A DNA stretch of 64,000 nucleotides from Evansella caseinilytica (GCF_900107275.1 NZ_FNPI01000002.1:1-64000); one strand, 5' to 3'; numbered from the stretch's first letter, positions 17,529 to 26,055 are shown. The notes: a model not told the origin generated them from the sequence alone. Program-made: numbers and translations.

Positions 17529-17734
17529 AAGAGTGCTGCCAAACAGATGTTTGCTGCTCTGCAGGGAAAAAGCAAAGCTGAGAAATGGGCTGTGCAGCAG
17601 TCGCGGCCTTTGTAGCGTGTACTGACGATTCATAAATCGGTGTGACAGGCAACTGCGTGCGACATTCCCGAACAATGTGTTCCGAACTTTTTGAATAGGC
17701 TCTGTAAGGATACCTAATGATAGAAGGTGAAAAT

Positions 17735-18403
17735 ATGGCATTTCGTGTAAATTTAGTGGAAGATGAACAGCATTTGAGTGAAATTCTGAAAGCCTATATG
17801 GAAAAGGAAGGCTGGCAGGTCAATGTATACGCCGACGGAAGAGAAGCATATGGCCAAATCGATGATACCCCGCATCTATGGGTGTTGGACATCATGCTGC
17901 CTGGAATGGACGGTTATCAATTGTTAAAAGCAATCAAATCGAAAAAGGATACACCCGTTATTTTTATCTCCGCCCGTGACAAAGATCTTGATCGGGTGCT
18001 TGGCCTGGAATTAGGCAGCGATGATTATTTGGCGAAGCCATTCTTGCCGGAGGAGCTGGTCATTCGGGCAAAAAAACTGCTGAATCGCGTCTACCCGCAT
18101 GAAGAGCAGGAAGGGGAAAAAATTGAGCTCAACGGCTATGTCGTCGACCCGCAAAGCAGAACGGTTCATGACGGGGACGAGCTGATTGAATTAACGACGA
18201 AGGAAATGGATCTGATCATTTTGCTGACATCAAACATCGGCAAAGCGATGTCGCGGGAGGAAATCATCGAATATGTCTGGGGCAGCGATTATTTCGGTTC
18301 GGAGCGGGCAGTGGATGATGTCGTACGCCGCGTGCGGAAAAAACTGCCGCGTATCCATCTTGAAACTCTTTACGGCTATGGTTACAGGGTATTATCTTCA
18401 TGA
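17735..18403 (+). CDS. cssR: Response regulator CssR (secretion stress)
   Basis: 222 residues from the ATG at 17735, with AGAAGGTG upstream. The receiver domain has LVEDEQ, phosphoacceptor Asp in HLWVLDIMLPGMDGY, Thr/Ser switch in VIFISARD and Lys in YLAKPFLP; an OmpR-type winged helix follows (ELTTKEMDLIILL ... REEIIEYVWGSDYFGSERAVDDVVRRVRKKLP ... YGYGYRVLSS). Phrases such as PHLWxLDIMLP and VLGLELGSxDYxxKPFLP agree with B. subtilis CssR. With CssS it senses misfolded exported protein and activates htrA/htrB-type proteases, none of which lie here. It overlaps cssS by four bases. Confidence 0.92.
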   Translation: MAFRVNLVEDEQHLSEILKAYMEKEGWQVNVYADGREAYGQIDDTPHLWVLDIMLPGMDGYQLLKAIKSKKDTPVIFISARDKDLDRVLGLELGSDDYLAKPFLPEELVIRAKKLLNRVYPHEEQEGEKIELNGYVVDPQSRTVHDGDELIELTTKEMDLIILLTSNIGKAMSREEIIEYVWGSDYFGSERAVDDVVRRVRKKLPRIHLETLYGYGYRVLSS

Positions 18404-19770
18404 TAAAAATGAATCTGACCCAACGGATCTGGATTTCCTTTATTGCGATTATTCTGATGGTCGGATTGCTGATTGGCATTATCTATCCAATCTCGTTAAA
18501 AAGCACGTTGACGGAGGAAACATATCGCATTATAGAACAGGAGCAATTGCGATTTTCAGATCCTTACGGGGAATATTTGATTCCGCCGCAATCGGAAGTA
18601 GATTTCATTGAAAGGCGGGAAGCGGAGCGCTCCGTCGGCCACTTGTTTTTAATGAATCAATACGGAAAGCTGGAAGGGGATCCTGTGCCGACTGAAGTAG
18701 TCCTGGAAATGAGCGAACGGGCTCACAATCAAATGACGAGGCGGGGACGATACGAACTGACCTATAATGGCGCCACGCTGTTTTATGTCGTTTATAAGGT
18801 CTATACGACGGGCGGGGAAGCATACCATATCTCGTTCATGTGGGATACGTACCGCGATCAGATGGTCAATCGTCTCTGGGGCAGGCTGTCATACATCATG
18901 GTGCTCGCCGGAATTCTCAGTCTCATTCCCGCCTTTTGGCTGAAGCATTATTTAAAGCAGCCGCTGACGAGCCTTGGGAATCATTTTGAGCAGATCGCAA
19001 AACGGAACTGGCAGGAGCCGTTTCATTGGGAAGGAGACAAGGATTTCGAAAAGCTTTCCGAGCAGTTCGAAAAAATGCGGCAGAACCTGAAGCGCTATGA
19101 TGCGGCGCAGAAAACTTTTATTCAGCATGCGTCCCATGAGCTGAAGACGCCGATTATGGTGGTAAAAAGCTATGCAAAGTCGGTGAAGGACGGCATTTTG
19201 CCAAAGGAAAATCTGGAGAAAACGATGGATGTCATTCTGGAAGAATCCAATCGTATGGAAAAAAGAGTAAAGGACATGATTTATTATACAAAGCTAGGTT
19301 CTTTTAAGGAAGCTCCGATGAATAAAGAGCTGTTTTTCTTCGGGGCGATTGCCTACGGAATTGAAGAGCGGTTTCGCTTGCAGCGGGATAATGTCCGCAT
19401 CCGAGTAAACGGTGATAATACCGAAATTTACGGCGATAGGGAATTGCTTGGAGTACTGCTGGAAAATTTAGTGGAAAATGCATTGCGGTACGCCGAAAGC
19501 TGGATTGAAATCGCTGCCGAAGAAGAGGAAGACTTGGTAACAATCAGTGTGATGAATAACGGTGAGCAAATACCAGAAAGTGAAATCGAGCATATTTTTA
19601 CTCCTTTTCGCAAAGGGAACAAAGGTCAATTCGGGTTGGGCCTGGCGATTGTCAATCGCATATGCGAACTGCACGGCGGTTACCCGACAGTTTTTAACGA
19701 AGCGGCAGGCGTTCGGTTCACGATGGTTTTACCGCGAGCGAAGGACAAAACAGCGAAGGAGTCTCAATAA
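18400..19770 (+). CDS. cssS: Sensor histidine kinase CssS
   Basis: 456 residues. One membrane segment near residues 10-32, an extracytoplasmic sensor of about 130 residues, a second membrane segment at about 163-183 (LSYIMVLAGILSLIPAFWL), then HAMP, the dimerisation helix with the phosphoacceptor in HASHELKTPIMVVKSYAKSVKDGI, and the ATPase with the N box (ENLVENALRYAE) and G2 region FGLGLAIVNRICELHGG. The HELKTP and KDGI.PKENLE wording matches CssS. Role: membrane sensor of secretion and heat stress that phosphorylates CssR. The sensor domain is the most diverged part, as expected. Confidence 0.92.
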   Translation: MIKMNLTQRIWISFIAIILMVGLLIGIIYPISLKSTLTEETYRIIEQEQLRFSDPYGEYLIPPQSEVDFIERREAERSVGHLFLMNQYGKLEGDPVPTEVVLEMSERAHNQMTRRGRYELTYNGATLFYVVYKVYTTGGEAYHISFMWDTYRDQMVNRLWGRLSYIMVLAGILSLIPAFWLKHYLKQPLTSLGNHFEQIAKRNWQEPFHWEGDKDFEKLSEQFEKMRQNLKRYDAAQKTFIQHASHELKTPIMVVKSYAKSVKDGILPKENLEKTMDVILEESNRMEKRVKDMIYYTKLGSFKEAPMNKELFFFGAIAYGIEERFRLQRDNVRIRVNGDNTEIYGDRELLGVLLENLVENALRYAESWIEIAAEEEEDLVTISVMNNGEQIPESEIEHIFTPFRKGNKGQFGLGLAIVNRICELHGGYPTVFNEAAGVRFTMVLPRAKDKTAKESQ

Positions 19771-19805
19771 TCTTCATCATTCCGGTCAATCACCGCAGTT
19801 CGTTA

Positions 19806-19814
19806 TGTTATACT
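19806..19814 (+). promoter_or_regulatory. Extended -10 promoter for yhaM
   Basis: TGTTATACT is a TGnTATAAT-type extended -10 element 35 bases before the yhaM ATG; the region 17 bases farther up (TCAATC) is a poor -35, as is usual for this promoter class. Confidence 0.5.
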
Positions 19815-19848
19815 ATTGTTAGCAAAATGTGGATAGAAGGTGAAACCG

Positions 19849-20808
19849 ATGAAGAAGGGACTTAATCATCACCAGATTGGTGATACAGTCGAACAGTATT
19901 TATTAATAAAAGCGGTAAAAAAAGGCACGGCAAGCAATGGGAAGCCTTTCCTGACGCTGCAGTTGTCCGATAAAACCGGGGAAATTGAAGCGAAGCTTTG
20001 GGGAGTAACTCCAGAGGATGAGGCTACTTTTGTCGGCGCTGTGATTGTGCACGTCCAGGGAGAAATTCAGGAATTTCGGGGCATGCGCCAGTTGAAAATT
20101 AAAGCGATACGGCCCACATCCGGCATGGATCAAGTCAAGCCTTCAGATTTCGTGCAGTCTGCGCCGGTATCGCCGCAGGAAATGGCTGAAAAAATAACCC
20201 AGTATATATTTGAAATGGAAAATGCTAAGATTCAGCGGTTAACAAGGCATTTATTTAAAAAGCATCAGCAGGCGTTTATGGAATCGCCGGCAGCGACGAA
20301 AAACCATCACGAATTCGTTTCCGGCCTCGCCTACCATGTTGTTTCGATGCTGGATCTGGCAAAGGCTGTCGCTGAGCTGTACCCATCATTGGACAAGGAT
20401 CTGCTCTTTGCCGGCGTTATCCTCCATGATTTGGCAAAGGTGCGCGAGCTTTCCGGTCCGATTGTCTCCCAATACACTACAGAAGGAATTCTGTTGGGGC
20501 ATATTACAATGATAGTTAACGAGATTGCCGAAGCGGCGAAAGAGTTGGATATTGACGGGGAGGAAGTTCTGGTACTTCAGCATCTCGTTCTGTCTCACCA
20601 CGGCAAAGAAGAATGGGGAAGCCCGAAACCGCCGATGATCCGGGAAGCGGAAATCCTGCACATGATCGATAACATCGACGCGAAGATGAATATGATGGAC
20701 CGGGCGCTTGAACGTGTCGTTCCCGGCGAATTCAGCGAAAGAATCTATCCTCTTGATAACCGCTCCTTCTATAAGCCGAAATTTCATAAACCGCCTCTCG
20801 ATATGTAA
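19849..20808 (+). CDS. yhaM: 3'-5' exoribonuclease YhaM
   Basis: 319 residues from the ATG at 19849, seven bases after AGAAGGTG; a GTG at 19840 is possible. The N-terminal OB-fold (about residues 12-95; [24 protein letters not shown]) binds nucleic acid. The HD domain follows with [15 protein letters not shown] and ILHDLAK, and ends in [22 protein letters not shown]. YhaM degrades RNA and single-stranded DNA 3' to 5' using Mn or Co ions. In B. subtilis it follows yhaON; here the GbsR-type gene and cssRS stand in between. Confidence 0.95.
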   Translation: MKKGLNHHQIGDTVEQYLLIKAVKKGTASNGKPFLTLQLSDKTGEIEAKLWGVTPEDEATFVGAVIVHVQGEIQEFRGMRQLKIKAIRPTSGMDQVKPSDFVQSAPVSPQEMAEKITQYIFEMENAKIQRLTRHLFKKHQQAFMESPAATKNHHEFVSGLAYHVVSMLDLAKAVAELYPSLDKDLLFAGVILHDLAKVRELSGPIVSQYTTEGILLGHITMIVNEIAEAAKELDIDGEEVLVLQHLVLSHHGKEEWGSPKPPMIREAEILHMIDNIDAKMNMMDRALERVVPGEFSERIYPLDNRSFYKPKFHKPPLDM

Positions 20809-20827
20809 AGGGGCGGTTTATTTTTTT
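20786..20827 (+). terminator. Intrinsic terminator overlapping the yhaM stop
   Basis: ATAAACCGCC ... GGGCGGTTTA is followed by TTTTTTT; the left arm lies inside the last codons of yhaM. Confidence 0.9.
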
Positions 20828-20978
20828 CGCGAAAATGATGTTGTTTCACAGGGAGAGGAAGCTGACATGTATTTTAAAAGGTTGACAGTAAATATTCTGT
20901 ACAATTCTATCATATTCTACGTATTCCGGGCGTACTAATTACTAGACTCGTAAAAGGATGATAGAAAGGAGCTCAGAA

Positions 20979-21245
20979 ATGAATCCGATTGCAGTGATAT
21001 TTTCTTTGCTTGGGGCGCTGTTTCTGGCGTTTGTTATCCGGCTGTTATCGTTGACTTCTGTAGGAACAGGGCTGGCTACCGCCCCGTGGTGGGTTTATGC
21101 AGTTTATCTGGCGATTGTTTTCAGCGGTATGATGTTTGTGTATACATGGTCGGAAGAACGGCGGAAAGAAAGGGAGCAGATTGAAGAAGAGGGGAGCAGG
21201 ATTATATCGGAATATAGGCAGCGCCGTCTGAATAATCAAGGATAA
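20979..21245 (+). CDS. yhaL: Sporulation protein YhaL-like
   Basis: 88 residues from the ATG at 20979 (AAAGGAG about 8 bases upstream). The C-terminal part agrees with B. subtilis YhaL: APWWVYAVYLAIVFSGMM as a membrane segment, followed by a charged tail EREQIEEEGSRIISEYRQRR. An extra N-terminal hydrophobic segment (IAVIFSLLGALFLAFVIRLL) is present, so this version probably crosses the membrane twice and is longer than the ~70-residue protein of B. subtilis. It sits between yhaM and prsA as in B. subtilis. Exact role unknown. Confidence 0.8.
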   Translation: MNPIAVIFSLLGALFLAFVIRLLSLTSVGTGLATAPWWVYAVYLAIVFSGMMFVYTWSEERRKEREQIEEEGSRIISEYRQRRLNNQG

Positions 21246-21480
21246 CGCTGGCTAGCCAGCCGCGCGCCAGTTATGAGAACTGCATTCATAACTGGCTTAA
21301 AAACGGTTGCGGCTGCTGTGCACCCCCGAAGCAATGAGCAAAGCCGCTGCATCTTTTCAAAAGCCCGATAGGAGTGGTTTTTTCCTATCGGGCGTGCAGC
21401 GACGAGCAAAGCTACGATGCCTTTCCCATCGAGTTGTCTCGACGGAGAGTCATCGAAGCTGTGCTTGTAGAGGAAGAGAC
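21246..21480. repeat. Two strong stem-loops in the yhaL-prsA gap
   Basis: GCCAGTTATGA ... TCATAACTGGC at 21266-21296 and GCCCGATAGGA ... TCCTATCGGGC at 21362-21392 are perfect 11- and 10-base stems without strong T-runs. Together they could end yhaL or prsA transcripts (which converge here) or form a structured RNA. Confidence 0.55.
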
Positions 21481-21799
21481 AAGCACGGAGCAATGAGCCA
21501 TTCTTCACTGGGACACTGCGAACTGTCTCATCGTGCCATCGCGCGCGATGGCACTTGGACAGACGTCGGTGCTCTACTAGTAGAGGAAGGGACAATGGGT
21601 GGAGCCGATGCATTCTTTTCAGGCCGACTGTGAGTGGTTTTCTTGGAACCAGGATGGTGACATTCCGCTGTTACTCACAGGACGTGAGTGGTACTTAAGC
21701 GGAATTGGAGGATGACGACATTTCGCCGTTGCCCATAGGACGTGGGCAGCACTTAGGCGGAATTGGGTCGCATCGTGCCGAACCATTGCCTTTTTGAAC
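21481..21799 (+). repeat. Long dispersed element, copy with one recognisable end
   Basis: It begins at AAGCACGGAGCAATGAGCC, lacks the left palindrome, has the common interior including CATCGCGCGCGATGGCAC, and ends in CTTTTTGAAC at 21799. Near the right end the ACTCACAGGACGTG...GGCGGAATT block is duplicated in diverged form. Confidence 0.85.
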
Positions 21800-21836
21800 A
21801 GACTCTTATAGCTTTGGCTTTTGACACAGTCCCTTC

Positions 21837-22712
21837 TTAATTACTGAATGCTGGCAGGGGGTCGAATTGCTCGTCGACCACGTTGACTTCGATTTCGCTC
21901 ACTAATTGTTGCTGGATTTGTCCCATCTTGCTTAATTTACGATCATTTAATGCTTGTGTTAATTGATCTTTTACTTCTTCAAAATCACCTTCAAACTCCT
22001 TGCGGTCAGTCACTTCAATAATATGATAGCCGTAAGCAGTTTCCACCGGATCACTCAGTTCGCCGCTTTCAAGAGAAAAGGCAGCTTCTTCAAAAGCAGG
22101 CATCATTGTCCCTCTGCTGAAAAATCCAAGTTCGCCGCCGTTGACTGCGGAACTGGTATCCGTTGAATATTCCTCTGCCAATGCCGCGAAATCGTCGCCA
22201 TCGTTGATTTTTTCAATCAGTTCAAGCGCTGTTTCTTCATCGCTTACTAAAATATGCCTTGCTTCCACTTCTTCTCCGCGGTCATACTCCGCCTTGATTT
22301 CTTCCTCGGTGAAGTCGCCGACGTGCCCGACATGTTCCTGTAAAACGAGATGGGTGGTTATTTGTTGACGAAGATCGTCTTCCCCTTTAATCCCTTGCAT
22401 TTCAAGCACTTGATAAAACTGTTCATCGTCATCGGTACCGATGCTTTCCTTTAATTTGTCGATTTCTTCTTGAATCGCTTTGTCTTCAATCCCGAGTCTT
22501 TCTGCTTCGGAAGTCATGAATTTCTGGTAGATTAAATCGGTTAATACTTCTTTTCCGTACGTTTCTTTCAATGCTTGGACTAATTCTTCTTCCGATATAT
22601 TTCCGGCGCTTGTTTCTGCCACGTTTTCTCCGGCTGCACCATCTTTTCCATTGGTACATGCGGTCACAGTGAAAAGAAAGAATGCAAAAACTAATAATAT
22701 TGATTTTCTCAA
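21837..22712 (-). CDS. prsA: Foldase lipoprotein PrsA (peptidyl-prolyl isomerase)
   Basis: 291 residues from the TTG at 22712; GAGGTGG lies six bases before it, while the in-frame TTG at 22727 overlaps that site. Signal peptide MRKSILLVFAFFLFTVTAC with lipobox Cys at residue 19, so the protein is anchored to the outer face of the membrane. The parvulin domain, residues about 130-225, contains EARHILVSDEETA, AALAEEYSTDTSSAVNGGELGFFSRG and ETAYGYHIIEV. PrsA folds exported proteins and is essential or near-essential in bacilli. A 40-residue helical N-terminal chaperone part precedes the parvulin domain. A candidate promoter is at 22771-22800. Confidence 0.95.
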   Translation of the reverse strand: MRKSILLVFAFFLFTVTACTNGKDGAAGENVAETSAGNISEEELVQALKETYGKEVLTDLIYQKFMTSEAERLGIEDKAIQEEIDKLKESIGTDDDEQFYQVLEMQGIKGEDDLRQQITTHLVLQEHVGHVGDFTEEEIKAEYDRGEEVEARHILVSDEETALELIEKINDGDDFAALAEEYSTDTSSAVNGGELGFFSRGTMMPAFEEAAFSLESGELSDPVETAYGYHIIEVTDRKEFEGDFEEVKDQLTQALNDRKLSKMGQIQQQLVSEIEVNVVDEQFDPLPAFSN

Positions 22713-22770
22713 GCTGATCCACCTCAATATGTTTTATTGTCTTACGTTCGATTGGAAACGGACAAAGATT

Positions 22771-22800
22771 ACTATAGCACAGTATGCGACGAAATGAAAA
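22771..22800 (-). promoter_or_regulatory. Candidate sigma-A promoter for prsA
   Basis: On the minus strand TTTTCA (22800-22795), 18 bases, then TATAGT (22776-22771), about 60 bases upstream of the prsA start. Confidence 0.5.
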
Positions 22801-22947
22801 TCATTATGAAATGATGTGATAAACGTCCAAACACTGTTGAAATGGAACAAATACACTAATAGCGAAAGCTCACACAGCCTAGGAGCATATTTTACAAAAA
22901 ACAGTTGCAGATAAAATCGTCTGTGTAAAAGGAGGTGTCGTTGCAGA

Positions 22948-23034
22948 ATGGGTCATGCTTTTTATGGAGGATTTGCATTGATCCTCGTGTTATTTATTTT
23001 GCTTGTCATTGCAGGAGCAGCTTGGTGGGTGTAA
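22948..23034 (+). CDS. YjcZ family sporulation microprotein
   Basis: 28 residues, MGHAFYGGFALILVLFILLV continuing into IAGAAWWV. The form (Met-Gly, aromatic/Gly-rich start, GFALIxVLFILLxIxGAAW) is that of the YjcZ family of tiny sporulation proteins found in multiple copies in bacilli. It is one membrane helix. GGAGGT lies 11 bases upstream, and a strong terminator lies 37 bases after the stop, so it forms its own short transcript divergent from prsA. Its function is unknown. Confidence 0.85.
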   Translation: MGHAFYGGFALILVLFILLVIAGAAWWV

Positions 23035-23070
23035 TGTGAAAAGAGATGCTGATTCGAAGCGGATTGCCTG

Positions 23071-23107
23071 AAAAAACAAGCAGAGTTTTCTTTCTGCTTG
23101 TTTTTTT
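23071..23107 (+). terminator. Intrinsic terminator after the YjcZ-type gene
   Basis: AAAACAAGCAG ... CTGCTTGTTTT with a 9-base loop and a run of T. The first 161-bp repeat unit starts immediately after. Confidence 0.9.
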
Positions 23108-23110
23108 ATA

Positions 23111-23615
23111 GAGGATGTTCAAAAAGTGCGGGAAACAGCGCCTGCGAATCTCATCGTTGCGTTGCCTCTGTGCTGCTCACGTACGTGTGGTGTACGCTGC
23201 GCTGCTCGATCCTGCCGCGCCTCGACCTTCTTGCCGCTGTTATGTCCTCCTATTTGAACTTATACTTTATAGAGGATGTTCAATAATTCCGGGAAACAGT
23301 GTCTGCGAATCTCATCGTTGCGTTGCCTCTGTGCTGCTCACGTACGTGTGGTGTACGCTGCGCTGCTCGATCCTGCCGCGCCTCGACCTTCTTGCCGCTG
23401 TTATGTCCTCCTATTTGAACTTATACTTTATAGAGGATGTTCAAAAAGTGCGGGAAACAGCGCCTGCGAATCTCATCGTTGCGTTGCCTCTGTGCTGCTC
23501 ACGTACGTGTGGTGTACGCTGCGCTGCTCGATCCTGCCGCGCCTCGACCTTCTTGCCGCTGTTATGTCCTCCTATTTGAACTTATACTTTATAGAAGATG
23601 TTCAATAATTTCTTA
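23111..23615 (+). repeat. Three head-to-tail 161-bp repeat units
   Basis: GAGG(A)TGTTC starts recur at 23111, 23272 and 23433, exactly 161 bases apart, and a truncated fourth start (GAAGATGTTC) at 23594. The units are almost identical; the second differs mainly at AATAATTCC near its start and GTGTCTGCG. Each holds GCGGGAAACAGCG, the palindrome CACGTACGTG, GCCGCGCCT and ends in TCCTCCTATTTGAACTTATA. 161 is not a multiple of three, so long ORFs crossing the array shift frame at each unit and are artefacts. Confidence 0.95.
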
Positions 23616-23795
23616 TCATGTAAAAAAAATACGGAAATAAGATGAGGTTAATAGAATAATGATCAATACATTTATTGTACGGAATACAGATGATTGTTTT
23701 TCCTCAGGTATTTCCTTTTGAACGCAAAGCGAATTCGTCATAGAATTAATAAGAAACAAGTATAGAAACGAAAATATAAAGAAAGGTATAGCCAT
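23616..23795 (-). CDS. Possible small membrane protein
   Basis: 59 residues with two hydrophobic segments (AIPFFIFSFLYLFLI at the start and TINVLIIILLTSSYF near the end) linked by a polar stretch. The ATG at 23795 has GCGGGGGT upstream; AAAGGAG lies farther away. No family is recognised. The gene, if real, lies between the 161-bp repeat array and the YpmS-like gene and is divergent from the latter. The base composition is A/T-rich. It may equally be chance. Confidence 0.35.
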   Translation of the reverse strand: MAIPFFIFSFLYLFLINSMTNSLCVQKEIPEEKQSSVFRTINVLIIILLTSSYFRIFFT

Positions 23796-23917
23796 TCGCA
23801 ACCCCCGCTTGTTAAATAGACTCCTTTCTACTTTAACAAAATATTGCCTTTTTGAATAGTGTTCTTTAACAAATTATCAATTCAGCAGAGTGCAAGTCAA
23901 AAGGAGGAGGGTCACCG

Positions 23918-24505
23918 ATGTCGACAAAACTGAGTAATCCGTGGAAAACAGCGTTTATTATCTTGAGTATCCTAATTGCAGCAATGCTGTTTTCAGCTTT
24001 TATCGCGCTGAATCAAATTTTTTCTAATGGAACGTTTCAGGAACCGCCGTCAAGCTTTCCTGTGATGGAAGGCGCAGAGTTTACCGTCACGACGACGAAG
24101 GATGATGTCAATTACTGGCTTGAGAAAGAGCTTGGAAAGGAGCAGGCTGGTACGGAGCTGGGGTATCGCTTGTTTTTAGATGACTATATTTATTTTCAGA
24201 CAAGCTTACATGTTTTGGGCTTTGAGGTGCCGTTGGAAATGGTTCTGGAGCCGGCGGTGACGGCGGAAGGAAACATCGAATTGATCGAAAGGTCGTTTTC
24301 AGTGGGCAGCTTCGAGCTTTCTTCAGGGCAGGTGTTTCAGTTGATCAGCATCATTCCCGGTTTACCGGACTGGATTTATATCTTACCGGATGAACGAAAA
24401 TTCTACATAGACCTGCAAAACGGAATTTCCGAAGAGGTGCAATTAAAAGTAACGGAGTTTGATTTACAGGTGAATAACATCCAACTGCTTTTGACTTTAA
24501 AGTGA
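23918..24505 (+). CDS. YpmS family (DUF2140) membrane-anchored protein
   Basis: 195 residues: a single N-terminal membrane anchor (about residues 10-32), then an extracytoplasmic domain with EFTVTTTKDDVNYWLEKEL, YIYFQTSLHVLGFEVPLEMVLEPAV and LPDWIYILPDERKFYIDLQNGI, the same order of features as B. subtilis YpmS. AAGGAGGAGGG precedes the ATG. The role of YpmS is not known. Its place between the prsA and scoC segments is not its position in B. subtilis, so it is either a second copy or moved. Confidence 0.82.
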   Translation: MSTKLSNPWKTAFIILSILIAAMLFSAFIALNQIFSNGTFQEPPSSFPVMEGAEFTVTTTKDDVNYWLEKELGKEQAGTELGYRLFLDDYIYFQTSLHVLGFEVPLEMVLEPAVTAEGNIELIERSFSVGSFELSSGQVFQLISIIPGLPDWIYILPDERKFYIDLQNGISEEVQLKVTEFDLQVNNIQLLLTLK

Positions 24506-24654
24506 GCGGTACTGTATTGGCGGCAAGTTGATGACAGGAGCGTGTTGATCATATCAGGCGGAGGCGGAGGTCGCTGAAGATTTTCTTCGTGTAAAAACAT
24601 ACAGAAGGCAGTCCAGAAGGAAAGAACCTCTCCGGAAAGCCTCTGTCTGAAGGT

Positions 24655-25206
24655 TTATTTTTGCGCGATTTGCTTGTTTCGGCACAGGACGTGATATCCA
24701 TCCCGATGCTCTTCTACAAACGATTTTTTTGGCGCGGCTTTAATGATTAATACGTTGAGAAAATCATACACGCACATGCCTGAGTTAAAGGCAGAGACAA
24801 TCGCAGTATAGTGCATCCATTGTGGATGCAGAACCGTTATTAGGATCGAACCAGCTGTAATGACAAGGGCTGGAAAACAGACTGCCAGAAGGACTAACCG
24901 TTTTGGTAGCACTTCTTTTGTTGAATAATAAAAATAAGGCCATTGATCCTTCCTGACGCCGAAGGTTGCTCTTTTTCCCGCCAGCCATATCGGGAGGCAG
25001 TGAAGGAAGAGATGCAAAGGGATTGCCGCAAGGATTAATAATATGAAAAACAGGATGCCGTAATCAACAAAGAGAGTATTCGGTTGAAACGTACTGAATA
25101 TGACAAAAAACAATAAAAAGTAAATGAGCATCGTCAGAGCCGATAGCAGCCAGAGGCGCCCTTTATCGAATTCATTTGCAATCGAAATCGTCTTCCAGCA
25201 ATTCAA
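24655..25206 (-). CDS. DUF3267 family membrane protein (YhaJ-like position)
   Basis: 183 residues from a TTG at 25206, with AGGAGGG seven bases upstream. Four hydrophobic segments, two on each side of a polar linker. DUF3267 proteins normally carry an HExxH-like motif after the second segment; here the equivalent is HLFLHCLP, keeping both His but not the Glu, so a metalloprotease role is doubtful. It sits upstream of prsA and beside scoC, where B. subtilis has the unstudied genes yhaI-yhaK. It converges on the YpmS-like gene. Confidence 0.75.
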   Translation of the reverse strand: MNCWKTISIANEFDKGRLWLLSALTMLIYFLLFFVIFSTFQPNTLFVDYGILFFILLILAAIPLHLFLHCLPIWLAGKRATFGVRKDQWPYFYYSTKEVLPKRLVLLAVCFPALVITAGSILITVLHPQWMHYTAIVSAFNSGMCVYDFLNVLIIKAAPKKSFVEEHRDGYHVLCRNKQIAQK

Positions 25207-25348
25207 TCTATTTCCCTCCTAAGATATGAACACCTTAAGTAATTTACGCTTTTCTTGCAAATAAATCAAGCCTTTTTTTGAAAAAAAATTATGAAGTTTT
25301 TGTGAGTGCCATGGTTGTAGCTCAAAAGGAAGGGACATTTCACTTTTC

Positions 25349-25380
25349 CAATAGCAACATTGTTTACGAAAACAGCCTTT
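25349..25380. repeat. Short dispersed repeat (CAATAGCAACA...GAAAACAGCC)
   Basis: CCAATAGCAACATTG, then TTTACGAAAACAGCCTTT. Related stretches occur at 39646-39672 (GTTTACGAAAACAGC) and 43606-43640 (CCAATAGCAACAAAAT... GGAAAACAGCCTTTT). All are intergenic. Confidence 0.6.
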
Positions 25381-25396
25381 TGAAAAGAAATGTACA

Positions 25397-25440
25397 CAAA
25401 AAAGCTGCCTAAAAAGCGATGCACTCACTTTTTAAACAGC
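25397..25440 (-). terminator. Intrinsic terminator after scoC
   Basis: Read on the minus strand: GCTGTTTAAAAAG, loop, CTTTTTAGGCAGC, then TTTTTTG. It is 31 bases past the scoC stop. Confidence 0.85.
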
Positions 25441-25470
25441 CGCGATATACTGTGGACCACAACTTGCCAG

Positions 25471-26055
25471 CTACGGGGAATGGATTTCTTTCGATTCTTT
25501 GGACGCGGCGACAAGTTTGCCGCCGTCTTCTTCAAAGTCTGTCTCAATCTTGGAAACGGTGTTTTCAAAAATGGTCATGAAATCCGGACCATAGATATGC
25601 TTTACGATGCTCATCAGTTCGGAAAATTCAGGGAATTTACCGTACAGCTCTTTAATCGGGAGAGAGCCGCTGTACACCCCGTAGCTGTCAGGGTTGAAGC
25701 TTTCCAATGTTTTAATGAACAGTTCTTCCCCTTCTTTTGTCAGAAAAACATAAGTATTCCGTTTATCTGTCTGACGTTTTGAAAATGTGAGATAGCCTCT
25801 TTCCTCAAGCTTTTTGGAAAAATTAAAGGCCGTAGAAACGTGCATCACACCAAACTTGGCAATATCTGATATAGAAGCGCCTTCGAGATGATAGGCAATC
25901 CATAATATATGATGCTCATTAATGTTTAAGTCATATGGTTTGATCCAGTTTTGCCAATCTTTTTCAATCGATTTCCATAAAGCTTTACTCAGTTGGGCAA
26001 CTTTGTGGTTAAACATGATGGATTGCTTTATAGACTGAATTGGTTGTTGATCCAT
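25471..26055 (-). CDS. scoC: Transition-state regulator ScoC/Hpr (MarR family)
   Basis: 194 residues. The N-terminal part ([67 protein letters not shown], then the wing [17 protein letters not shown]) is the MarR fold with the wording peculiar to ScoC/Hpr. It represses extracellular protease genes (aprE, nprE), sinI and peptide permeases during the transition to stationary phase. The C-terminal part ([30 protein letters not shown]) is the ScoC dimerisation helix. GGAGGGAGAC precedes the ATG. The upstream 200 bases are A/T-rich and should contain its promoter. Confidence 0.95.
   Translation of the reverse strand: MDQQPIQSIKQSIMFNHKVAQLSKALWKSIEKDWQNWIKPYDLNINEHHILWIAYHLEGASISDIAKFGVMHVSTAFNFSKKLEERGYLTFSKRQTDKRNTYVFLTKEGEELFIKTLESFNPDSYGVYSGSLPIKELYGKFPEFSELMSIVKHIYGPDFMTIFENTVSKIETDFEEDGGKLVAASKESKEIHSP

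Noticed and set aside
23115-23608. Reading frames of 110-154 codons through the 161-bp tandem units
   Set aside because: The unit length is not divisible by three, so each unit is read in a different frame; there is no ribosome binding site and the same frame is broken in single copies elsewhere.
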